From Oryzias latipes (Eukaryota; Chordata; Actinopteri; Beloniformes; Adrianichthyidae): a stretch of 64,000 nt of DNA. Below, piece by piece: positions 46,901 to 55,429 of the stretch; position 1 is the first letter of the stretch; every line of letters starts with the position of its first letter. A program made the position numbers and the translations under genes. The stretch is taken from assembly GCF_002234675.1 (NCBI RefSeq), contig NC_019868.2, positions 6,508,082-6,572,081 on the forward strand. The letters are read 5' to 3'. The notes beneath the pieces were generated by a model. That model was given only the letters and a program-made list of their open reading frames with translations, made no database searches and was not told the DNA's origin.

Positions 46901-46990
46901 AACATAAAAGAATTTAAATATAGATACAGGAAGATGATCATGGATAAATATGAGCAAATACCAAAAAATACAGAATGTCAGCATTTATAA
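43976..46990 (+). CDS. LINE ORF2 endonuclease/reverse transcriptase, intact
   Basis: 1004 residues. N-terminal apurinic endonuclease (about 50-260): SLVHFNSRSMYANFD, AISETWFN, NRLNKGGGGVALYV, CIYRTPGSN, CGDFNIDLL, EISDHLPVF. RT (about 480-760): AKVIPLYKTGNKHHFTNYRP, VSMLPQLSKILEKMF, GQYGFRSNRST, VFIDLKKAFDTINH, GVPQGSVLGPILFILYINDL and the catalytic LFADDTN. The C-terminal region is Lys-rich with ILQKRAIRIIHKVSY. No stops or frameshifts, and catalytic residues appear intact. It may be active although its ORF1 partner is interrupted. The clade is not certain. Confidence 0.88.
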   Translation: MDYTDHNLQDMEYDIDPINHFFSAITDNCSYYTEEHYNVNIKCKDKFSLVHFNSRSMYANFDNIKEYLCNFSQRFSVIAISETWFNAEKGVENFILEGYELRYCNRLNKGGGGVALYVDKTLHFRVVNSMTAVVDNMLECLTIKISQENQKNIVVSCIYRTPGSNMDMFTGWMEKMFVDKNKVIFVCGDFNIDLLNPHKIKAVEEFINTMYSICLFPRITKPSRITASCATLIDNIFSNDTENKTVNGLLINEISDHLPVFTVYDSSYVNHKLHFSMGYRRIKTETSINAFKTELLEHNWDVIYQKETVDEAYDYFLRIFGSMYDKHCPVKKFKKKIKYFHCPWITKGLQNACKKKNTLYKNYLKKRTKEAEIKYKKYKNKLTQIIRTCKKEYYGKLLEENKSNIKKTWGILNTILRKGNKEDSYPKYFISKSEEIDQREEIAKRFNDFFVNVGPELEKQIPDPGTFRKDVQMLIDRNPSSMFLNPVTENEILKTVRGMKGKLSTDVNGIDMALVKTVISGILKPLEYIFNLSFQTGSFPNQMKIAKVIPLYKTGNKHHFTNYRPVSMLPQLSKILEKMFITRLNSFIEKHKILDEGQYGFRSNRSTSLALMNVIENITNAIDNKKHVIGVFIDLKKAFDTINHCILIHKLDRYGIRGLVLDWIRSYLSNRKQFVKVDGACSQCLDIVCGVPQGSVLGPILFILYINDLFQVSNKLRLVLFADDTNVFCDGDDLQQLIEIVKKEMEKLKLWFDVNKLSLNLSKTKMMLFGHHKGKNINIDMHINGVKLERIYENKFLGVIIDDKLTWKAHISYIQAKLSRSISVLNKAKLVLDHKSLHMLYCTLVLPYFSYCVEVWGNNYKTTLHSLSILQKRAIRIIHKVSYLEHTNKLFIESKLLKFYDLVEYCTAQIIFKAKNNLLPTNIQRLFITKEEKYNFREKDKFVIHKARTNKKRFCVSICGVKLWNRTSKCLKQCPNIKEFKYRYRKMIMDKYEQIPKNTECQHL

Positions 46991-47329
46991 ATCTGCATAC
47001 TTTGACAATACGTTTTGTTATTCATTTGTATGTTGTTTGGAAATGAAAATTACATGTATATATGTACATATACACTTGGGTAGGGCACTGGACTCTGATG
47101 GTGGGAAAGTAAGGGCTTAGGGTAAAGGGGGGTGAGAGTTTATAAGATTTTTCTTCTTCTCACTCCCTTTTGGACTGGTGTTTATATCATTTTGTTTTGT
47201 TTTGTTTTGTATAATTTACTTGTCTTTTTCTTGTTTTTGTAAGTTTTGTCTCGTTCTTGTCTTATTCTGTTATTTTACATTTGTTTCACTAGTCCAAAAT
47301 AAAAAAGACTACTACTACTACAGTGTACA
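46991..47329 (+). other. LINE 3' UTR and (ACT)n tail
   Basis: AT-rich 3' UTR with (TTTTG)n near 47190-47210, ending AATAAAAAAG followed by four to five ACT units, then AGTGTA and the resumed array sequence at 47330. Confidence 0.65.
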
Positions 47330-49520
47330 CACAATATATGTGAAAAGAAATATTAAGTTTACAGTAATTGATAAATCGTCAGTATCAATGGATGGAAAAT
47401 TGGAATGTATTACACTTCAAATATGTAACGATTCAGGGGAAAATGTCATTATACGCTGTGTAGAAAGGTCACCAGGGTCAAGCTTAAAGGTGTTCAGTGA
47501 CTGGAAGGAAAGGTGTTTAACTCTCAAAATAACAAAATATTATTCATCTGTGATTTCAATATCGATCTGATAAACATCAGCAAACATAAAACAACCAAAG
47601 ATTTTATCAGCAGAATGTATGGAATGAGTTTATGTCCAGCCATAACAACCCAGCAGAATCACTACTCAAAGTGCTAATCTGATTGAAAACATATTTACAA
47701 ATAATATAGAATACACTCATATGAGTGGACCAATGACATGTGACATAACTGATCATTTACCATTTTTGAAACATGTCAATCAATCAATCAATCAATCAAA
47801 CTTTATTTATATAGTAATTTTCATATAAAAGCACAACTCAAAGTGCTTTACTTTAAAACAGAACAAAATTATACAAGCCTGAAAATTAAAATAGACAAGC
47901 ACAAAAATAAAATAGAGCCCCCTCCCCATCCTACACACAGCCCCCCACCCCTTTCACACCTCCCAACCCCTAACTGATTTGGATAGACAATGAGATATAG
48001 TTGTTTTTGGAAACGCTATTAATCATTTGGAGCTCCCTTTCTGTGAACAGCTGCATAGCAGCAAAATGCAGCATCACAGGCGGGGACCGCTCCACCACAG
48101 CAAAGTGGAGATGCAGGTCCCCATTTAAAGCTGCAGCGGCTGAACAGCAGCCGACCCAGAGGGACAGGATCCAGCTGAGGAAGCACCGGAAAGAAAAATG
48201 AGAATGAAAAAGTAAACAAACTGATAAAAGCAATAAACAAATAAACAATAAAACATTTAAATAAGGTAAACTAAAATAAATCTTTAAAAAATCTAGTGTA
48301 AATTCATAAAACAAGATAAAATTTGATAAAAAAAATAAAAATTCATTCATTAATTAATAAGTAAAAGTAGTAAAAATGAGCTAAAAGCCAGATGAAAAAG
48401 GTCTTGAGCCTTATCTTAAAAGCAACTATGCTCTCTGCAGCCCTCAGGTCCTCTGACAGATTGTTCCATAAATGAAGGCCTTAGTGTAAAATAAATGCCG
48501 CTGGAATGGTTAGAAGACCAGTCCAGAGGATCTCAGGGTCCGTGAGGGTTCATATTTGACTAAAAGATCTGATAAATAAGAAGGGACAAGACCGTTAAGA
48601 CATTGAAAAACTGTTAAAAGTATCTTAAAATCAATCCTGAAGCATATGGCGAGCCAATGCAGGGATTTTAAAATTGGGGTGATGTGAGCCCGCTTCCTGG
48701 TCTTGGTGACAACTCGTTCAGCAGAGTTCTGGAGAAGCTGAAGGTTCTTGATCTTAGTTTTTTGGAAGACCAGCTAGCAGGGCATTACAATATTCAATTC
48801 TAATGATGGCAAGAGAGAGTAGTGGGCGGAGCCTAGGCAATTTTCTAAGGTGATAACCACCTGTTTTATATGAAGGTTAAAAGTTAGCTTAGAGTTGAAA
48901 ATAACACCCAGGTTTCTGACTGTTTCTGAATGGCATAAGGAAAGTCCTTTAGCTTCAGAAACTGTTTCTCTCTCTTAGCAGCAGGATCAATTGCTAAAAT
49001 TTCAGTTTCTTCCTGGTTGAGCTGCAGAAAATTATTTGTCATCCATGATTTCACATCTAAAATACATTTAAAAAGTGCTTCTATTGGCCTTGTGTCATCA
49101 GGAGCTATGTACAGCTGGGTATCATCAGCCTAGCTATGAAAGCTGATGTTGTGGCTTGTGATGATATTCCCCAGAGGAAGCATGTAAATGTTAAAAAGCA
49201 AGGGGCCGAGGATGGAACCTTGAGGTACACCACCATTAATTTCATGGACCCCAGAAAAGTGTGCGTCCATGCTCACCATAAAGGTGGACTGGTGTGGACA
49301 CGATGGGGGCAGGTGATGTCTGGACAGAATGTCTGATGTTGGCAGCTAAAACATTGCTGCCTAGTGGACTGGGAGGATCCCATCAGTTTCCATCAAATCT
49401 GTTGAGGCTGGAAGCAGACTGGAGCCAGGTACAAAAACTATGCAAAACTATTAAATGAAATAACTCAGTAGGGGTGGGATTGTATAAGGCTGCTTCTTTC
49501 CACTCCTTTTCAAGCAATAA
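47330..49520. mobile_element. Unit D remainder: LINE endonuclease (+), (TCAA)6, L2 (-), LINE 3' sequence
   Basis: Resumes in the endonuclease fragment at CACAATATATG, equivalent to 17351 in unit A, and continues collinearly with A. Small private differences exist, such as GGTCTTGAGCC and ATTTGGATAG. It runs through the usual unit end without a new unit start. Confidence 0.8.
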
Positions 49521-49675
49521 ATTAAACTCTACTCGACTTTAGTTAATGATCACTGTATTTATTTAATCAAATGTGACTTTAGTTTAGGTTTTTGTTCTTG
49601 TTTTTTTTTTTATCTATGCAACGAGTTTGATAAATTTTACAATTAATGCTTGAAATAAACAAATCAAATCAAAAG
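49521..49675 (+). repeat. LINE 3' tail beyond the array
   Basis: Native continuation of the sequence cut at the other unit junctions. It ends AATAAACAAATCAAATC, an (AAATC)n-type LINE tail, and marks the original right-hand context of the duplicated segment. Confidence 0.6.
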
Positions 49676-49717
49676 TGTATACATCCTCGGCCGGGGCGCA
49701 AGCAGCTTCCCTGCATC

Positions 49718-49905
49718 TGGGCAGCAGTGGCTCAGGTGGTTGAGCTGGTCAACATTGATCGAAGGGTTTGTAGTTTGATCTCCTCTCCCCCCAGTCAAGT
49801 GTCGTTGTGTCTTTGGCCGAGACACTTTACACTCCTTGCCTGAAACGTTGCTCCACTGGTGTCTGAACACACAAAGGGGCCGTAGTTTTGTGCGTCAGGA
49901 AAAGT
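49718..49905 (+). mobile_element. tRNA-derived SINE
   Basis: A-box-like TGGCTCAGGTGG at 49728 and B-box-like AGTTTGATCTCC near 49771 are spaced as in a tRNA promoter, followed by the conserved fish SINE body GTGTCGTTGTGTCTTTGG and GAGACACTTTACACTCC. Family name not assigned. Confidence 0.7.
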
Positions 49906-50059
49906 GCATAACATTCTTAGTAAATACAGTTTTTCTTATCTGTGGGGTTTAGAGTCAGATTCAAGTTCCAAATAAAAGACAGGCAGCAGAGCGGCTGATG
50001 TCCATCTCTGTTAGTAAAGGATGAGCTCAAAATCCAGCAGAATCAAACAACTACCCTGG

Positions 50060-50386
50060 CTAGATGTTTTCTTTTAATAAAAAGAAAAAAGTCTGATAGG
50101 TTATCTTTAGACGTTTTAAACTGGTGCAATGGACCACAGCCACAGAGCTGCCAGGAAGAAGGAGTAAATGAGGAGCAGAGAGGTTAAATGCCGGTTTCCG
50201 GCCAGGATTCTTTGAAACGTTTGAGTATTTTGTCTGAGAAGCTTTATAACCGAATGTTTGGCCGTCCTTCATGTGCCTGTAAGGTCTTACATATTTCCAG
50301 ACAGTAAATAAATTCCCAACAGTTGTTGTTGGAGGTGTCTGGAGCTCAGCCTCAGAATCCAGGAGTTTATTGAGCTCATCAGACAA
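50060..50386 (-). CDS. Unrecognised minus-strand frame, 108 residues
   Basis: The frame starts MSDELNKLLDSEAELQTP and later has a short hydrophobic segment (PHLLLLPGSSVAVVHC). No domain recognised, no flanking splice pattern verified and no other copy in the window. It could be a real terminal exon or chance. Confidence 0.2.
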   Translation of the reverse strand: MSDELNKLLDSEAELQTPPTTTVGNLFTVWKYVRPYRHMKDGQTFGYKASQTKYSNVSKNPGRKPAFNLSAPHLLLLPGSSVAVVHCTSLKRLKITYQTFFFLLKENI

Positions 50387-50669
50387 AACATTATGGTGTC
50401 ACTACTGATCATTCTTATAGCAACATAAGAGTAACAGCCATGAGGCTCGTGGGGAACCAAACTGCATCTTACCCAGACGCGGAGCTGTTAGGTATCACTT
50501 TAGGCACCTGTTTTACTTTTCCTTTGGTCCCCTTAATGGTGGAATTGTGAATTTGGGTTATTTTTCTTTAAGAAACATAATTTGCCAAAGGAATGGTCTA
50601 GAAAGGTGCTTTTTAAAAAAAAAAATAAACATCCTTATAATACTTAGTCTTCATGAAAGAGCTGGATTA

Positions 50670-50722
50670 AACCATCTGGTGGGCCGCATACGGCATGCAT
50701 GTTTGAAACCCCTGTTTTAAGG
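50670..50722 (-). mobile_element. hAT-type MITE end fragment
   Basis: Plus strand GTGGGCCGCATACGGCATGC followed by TTTGAAACCCCTG reads, on the minus strand, as the common CAGGGGTTTCAAAC terminus of hAT-type fish elements. Only one end is seen. Confidence 0.45.
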
Positions 50723-51088
50723 TGACAAAATAATATCACAATGCTGCTTAGAGAAAAAGGGTTTTTGTGGTGAATAAAAAAGCCTTGTAAAAATTAAGAG
50801 AAAACGTTTTGATGTTTCAGCTTTTCAATATTGACAAAGTACAAAAAAGAAGCAAAAAGAAACTCAATACATGAAGGTATCTGTTAAACATTTAGATCTA
50901 ATCACAGCTGTTTGAGTTTTTAAATCACCCAAATGTTTTATATTTTAGTTAGAATGTTTTCAACACTCTTTCTGCTTTCTTTACTTCCTTATGGATTTAT
51001 TAATAAAAATAAGATGTTTTAAAGCTGTAAAACTCACTATACAGCTTCTACACAAACGTCAAATACGTGTTGGATGCCTCTGTTTCAA

Positions 51089-51497
51089 GGTCCTCAGAGT
51101 CTGAGATGTTCACATGGCACTAACATGTCAGAGATGTACTTTGGTGTAAGGCCATGGAGAGACTTGTAAACCAGCAGGGCTGCTTTAAAGTGCTTACCTT
51201 TTCTGCTTTTTTCATGATATTTTTGCTGTAGCACAAGTTATTCAACATATAAAATTCACCAATCAGGTACCTCAATAACGTTAGGAGGCTTCGGTCAAAC
51301 GTTTTTAGGCGTTGGATTGACAGATTCTGCTGAGCCGGCTTTTAATTAAAGGGGTGTGGCCTTCTAACATGCTCACTCCTGATTGGAGATAGTGGTTGCC
51401 ATAGAAATGTAAACAGACCAATCATAGCTCACTGAGGATGTCTGGTTGGAACATGGCAACAGACAACGCGTAAAAATGGTGACTGAATTGACTTCAT
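51089..51497 (-). repeat. Composite interspersed repeat, inverted copy of 13538-13952
   Basis: On the minus strand it reads from TGAAGTCAATTC (51497 side) through the AAAGCAGCCCTGCTGG L2 segment to GAGGACCT. Same internal junction as the 13538 copy. The pair lies on opposite sides of the hnRNP A0 array in opposite orientation. Confidence 0.75.
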
Positions 51498-52390
51498 TTG
51501 GGGCGAGCTGAAAGCAAGGCCTTTTCTATGGATGACCTCACACGTGATCCATCCACTTATATTATACAGTCCATGGCTGCAACAGCCACAACCCTGGACC
51601 ATAAAATGCTTTAGCGGTAATATTTGTGCAAGCGTAGAGAGGACAGGTAGACGTTACAGAACGCAACTATAGACAGTATTTCACGTAAAACAATTTTAAC
51701 ACAACACAATAATTATTACAGTGTAATCAATACAATTTGATAATCTGCATTTTGTCAAATTGTGCAAAAAGACAGTAACAGTTATTATTATTATCCTTAT
51801 TTTTGAAAACACTGATATTTCTACACATACTTACATCCAAGTTGACTTATGTCGCATTAGAGCAGGATTTTCTTTGCTAAAAAAAAAAAAAAGGGGGAAG
51901 GAACAATTTTAGAATTAACTGATTGGCTGCTAATCACACTGTCATCTGAGTTACAACCCCAGAGGAAATATAACAAGAAAAACTTTCCATTACTTAAAAC
52001 AACATATTTTGTCATCTCACAGTGGTGGCTTTAGTTCCTACAATTGGCTCTAGACCGCAGGTACAGTCTTACACAGCCCAGGGACGTAACAAACTGTTTG
52101 CAAGGGCTGAGACCAACTGCAAGTAAGAAGATCTTAATGAAATTTCCATTTTGCTGCAAAATGCCATGTAAGTCTTTATTTTTTGTGAAAAAGAAAATGT
52201 AGAGAGAAATTGGCCAGCATAGAACTAAACATTTTTTAATCAATAGATTAAAACAATAGTAGCTCAGAGACACGTTTGGGTGTAGAGGATCGCTGCAGCC
52301 TTTATTCTCCTTTTCATTCACATAACCTGAAGTTCATCTGTCACATTACGTCATGAATCTGTCATCCGATCACCAATGCGGAAGCAAACA
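51498..52390. other. No gene recognised
   Basis: AT-rich, with only short frames (such as 52031-52321 minus) lacking motifs. Confidence 0.4.
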
Positions 52391-52394
52391 GTGT

Positions 52395-52770
52395 TTTTTT
52401 TTTCAAACTTTATTGAATGTAAAAAATAAATACAAAACAATGTTACATACGCCCCCTCCTGCAGATGAAGCGACCCGTTTGATCATTAAAAAACAAAGAT
52501 GAATGAAAATAGTCTGTTATATTAGCATTACAACGTTGAAAAAGGCAAAAAGTGCTTCTCCTCCTCAGACGGAAGCATCACACAAACATAGAGATCTTGT
52601 CTTTGGTGGAGGAAGAAAGGATTCAAGCAATGACGGCGATGACGGCTTCATCGGGCTGCAGTGATCCTGCAAACCAACCATCAATAAATAAAACTTTAAT
52701 AACTTGTAAATCAAACAAATGAGCTTCCAGACATCTGGGACGTTATCAATTAACATTCAGCTCACCTGTT
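52395..52770 (-). other. Possible 3' terminal exon(s) of a minus-strand transcript
   Basis: Read on the minus strand, a GTGAGC donor at about 52767 and a CAG acceptor near 52673 bound a small intron, followed by coding-like sequence and then a 3' region ending with an AATAAA-type signal (plus TTTATT near 52410) and a T-run on the plus strand at 52395. Alternative frames end SLQPDEAVIAVIA or CLCDASV. Upstream exons are not seen and the gene is not recognised. Confidence 0.3.
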
Positions 52771-52839
52771 CAACAAAGTTTAGTCGGTCTGCTCTGCTGC
52801 TGCGCGGCGTTCACCTGCTGCTCTGCGTGCTGCTCACTT

Positions 52840-53040
52840 CCACAATAATCTCGTAAATTTATGAGTTTTTTTCGCTCGCGCGCAACATTGCGACTTTAAT
52901 CTCGAAACTTTATTTCGACTTTAATCTCGACAAGACGAGTTTTTTCTCAAAACTTTGTGTCGAGTTTTTTCTCGTCATGACGAGATTAAAGTCGACATGA
53001 CGACTTTAATCTCGCCACGTTGGCCAGAATTTTTTTTCCT
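52840..53040. repeat. Degenerate CGACTTTAATCTCG repeat block
   Basis: Many direct and inverted copies of CGACTTTAATCTCG/GAGATTAAAGTCG and GACGAGTTTTTTCTC, followed by TTTTTTTTCCTCACCGTGGC. A simple, partly palindromic minisatellite type found in teleosts. Confidence 0.7.
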
Positions 53041-53199
53041 CACCGTGGCCCTAAAACTCTGTCGTATCATTGAGACAGTAATAAAGTGATCATTTTTGTT
53101 TGTCATGTTCCTTTTTTGAACGAATATGGGTCACAGAGACACGGAAGTTACCGCTGAAAGCGGCTTTTGCCGGCGTACAGAGGGCATATCCGCCTGTAT

Positions 53200-53440
53200 G
53201 ACTTATGACGTGAATAATTATTGCGTTCGAACGGATTAATTATTGCGTTCGAACGACATAATTATTGCGTTCGCACAACTTAATCATTTCGAGGGAATGG
53301 AATAGTATTTTGAGGGAACGCAATAGTATCTTGTGGGAACGGAATAGTATCTTGTGGGAACGGAATAGTATTTCGTGCGAACGACATAATAACCTGTGGG
53401 AACAAGATATTAATCTGTGGGAACAAGATATATTTTTATA
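53200..53440. repeat. Degenerate 20-24 bp tandem repeat
   Basis: Copies of TTATTGCGTTCGAACG (53218-53270) grade into GTGGGAACGGAATAGTATC variants and then TGTGGGAACAAGATAT, period roughly 20-24. The open frame 53265-53504 is made of this repeat and is not a gene. Confidence 0.7.
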
Positions 53441-55007
53441 TCTTAATGTCAGGACACGGGCTCCGTATATTACTTTAATTCAGTTAAATGTTTTTCCATC
53501 TTAATTTATTGTACTTCTTGAACTCTCATATGTCTAAGTTTGAGCCTGCAGATATTCTCATTTTTATAACAAGAAAATGAATGAAACAAAATTGCTTCAT
53601 AACATGACATATCTTGTCATTTACCTTTTCTCTGACATTAATATTAAACCAATGCACAGTAGGGCTGCTAAATAAACTCATCATCCTCTCCTTCCCTCTC
53701 AGTCATGGTGCAGAAAGAATTAAACATAGTAGGACAAAATATCAAGACAAAACACAGTAAAACAGCTAAACAACTAAACACATTTGGTCAAAAACCCACA
53801 CTTAAACCCAAATCAGGCAAAGGGAATGGTATCCCACAATTCCTTGCGGTGCCGATCCAACAGCAGCACCAAAGTTACACCTACTTCATTGAATGAACTT
53901 GAATGAAAGTAAAATAACTGTGATAACTACGTGTTATTTTTAAGCTAACTTAACTAAAAAAAAATTATCTTAACTGAAGCAAATAATTAAGTTATATTAA
54001 TGTAACAAAGTATTTCTTTCCAACATCCATATGTGGTCTTATCACCTTCTCACGGTGGAAAAAGTATTATCTGAGCTTCTTCATCCACTAAATCCTCTTC
54101 AAATGGACACGCCATGCTGCTTCACCTCTCTGAAAACAAACTAACCTTCAACTAAACCTGCTCCAGACCAGGTTATGTTCAGAGCATGAGTTGCCAGGGG
54201 AACTAAGCATACCTCTGTTTTTGGAAACGATAGTTGAGGTTATCCACTTCCTTAGCCTCAAATTTACCATGGTAACTAGCATAACCTGCTTTCTGGAATA
54301 CCCCCAGGTCTGATTATCAAGACAGCCTTCACAAGAAAAAGGACAAAACCCTGTCACGAGTAAACAGCTTTTCTGTCTTTTGTGAGATATTTGCACAAGC
54401 ATATTTATACAAATACATGAAAAAATTTTGCTTAAAAGTAAGGAAAGTTGTATTAATTGCAGTTATTTACAAAAGAAATACAAAACTGAATCTCTAAAAG
54501 TCGTTCCTTAAAATTCCGCAACGGCAGTTCAGCTTAAGTTTAAGATTTACTAAGTTTCATTGAAATGTGAGTTCTATTCAGGTAACATTACCTTGTTGAC
54601 TTTAAGTCTCTAACTTAAATATTAGACTTTTGAGGGAAAAAAGTTGTCAGACAAACAGAGCCATGTTAGATTGCAGTTTACACAGGTGCATTTAATCCAT
54701 GCAGGAAGCAAGTCCACACAGGTAATAAACTGTAAAATGTCATTTGTGCACACAAAATCAGCTTGTGATTTTTTGCAGTACAAGACAGACAAAATAATTC
54801 ACAGTCCCAACATGACTTTTGCTCACAAGGTGTGGCTTCCATTTGACTTTCACAAATCATTGAATATTAACCAAGCTCATAAAGCTGAAGAGTTCAGCTT
54901 TGTCTGGGAAACTGTTTCCAGTCACCACGCCTTGTTTGCAGGCGTCTACAGGGAACTGTGAGCACCCGCTCAAGCCAGTCTCTTTCTTTATATTCCTTTG
55001 TGCTCTC
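53441..55007. other. Upstream region of the integrin gene, no gene recognised
   Basis: Short frames at 53705-53896 and 54644-54961 have no domain. Around 54150-54310 the AAACCTGCTCCAGACCAGG segment resembles a dispersed fish repeat, but I could not delimit it. Confidence 0.35.
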
Positions 55008-55014
55008 TATAAAA
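55008..55014 (+). promoter_or_regulatory. TATA-like box before the integrin first exon
   Basis: TATAAAA twelve bases before the first in-frame ATG (55026). If it is a true TATA box, transcription would start near 55040 and translation would begin at ATG 55044 or 55053, which still gives a complete signal peptide. Confidence 0.35.
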
Positions 55015-55025
55015 AGCACAATAGA

Positions 55026-55228
55026 ATGGGAACCCTCTTTCTAATGCACAATATGTTAAAGCTTTGCCTCATGGTGACTCTGTGGATTATTTTGCACTTT
55101 CAACTTTTCAATGTTGCGGCTTTTAACCTGGACACAGAAAATGTCATGCAGAAAAAAGGAGATCCGGGGACACTTTTTGGATTTTCTGTTGCCTTTCACG
55201 AGCAGCTGAGTCCTGCCAGAAAGAAACT
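55026..55228 (+). CDS. itga6l: Integrin alpha (itga6-like) exon 1: signal peptide and first blade start
   Basis: The ATG at 55026 (alternatives 55044, 55053) starts a hydrophobic signal sequence (LCLMVTLWIILHFQLF) cleaved before FNLDTENV, the conserved start of mature laminin-binding integrin alphas. GDPGTLFGFSVAFH opens the first beta-propeller repeat. The donor gtgagt follows AAACT, phase 2. With the following exons it encodes the extracellular propeller of an integrin alpha subunit of the alpha3/6/7 group, which pairs with a beta subunit at the plasma membrane and binds laminin. Closest by motif to alpha6; the paralogue name is tentative. Confidence 0.85.
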
Positions 55229-55307
55229 GTGAGTGAAGCTGGAAGTCATTTCTCTCAGGTTTGCTGAAATGTTATGTTTACCCTCACTGCCTGTTGTTTT
55301 ACATCAG

Positions 55308-55429
55308 ATTGCTTGTGGGAGCCCCACGTGCGAAACACCAAGATCACGTGAATGTTACAGGAGTTGTTTACATGTGTGACTTGAGCACAGCATCTGAGCA
55401 CTGTCAGCCCATCAAGTTTGACCACAAAG
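55308..55429 (+). CDS. itga6l: Integrin alpha exon 2
   Basis: Acceptor CATCAG, phase 2 in. Reads LLVGAPRAKH, NVTGVVYMCDL and CQPIKFDHK: an FG-GAP repeat (VGAPR) with an N-glycosylation site (NVT). Donor gtttgt, phase 1 out. Joins exon 1 as KKLLLVGAPR. Confidence 0.85.

Larger units (their letters stand above)
35425..47329 (+). mobile_element. LINE with ORF1 and ORF2, host of nested insertions
   Basis: A plus-strand LINE runs from a 22-bp minisatellite 5' region through ORF1 (split at 36523 by a Harbinger element), an intact ORF2 (43976-46990) and a 3' UTR to a tail of AAAAAAG plus (ACT)n at about 47311-47322. Both sides of the insertion carry ACACAC microhomology instead of a clear target duplication, and about 1.39 kb of the array unit is missing. 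The design (coiled-coil ORF1 with an FP-like C-terminus, apurinic endonuclease-RT ORF2) fits the L2/RTEX-like LINE groups; the clade was not resolved. Confidence 0.75.

Noticed and set aside
53265-53504. Frame with repeated WERNSIL-type words
   Set aside because: Direct translation of the degenerate tandem repeat.
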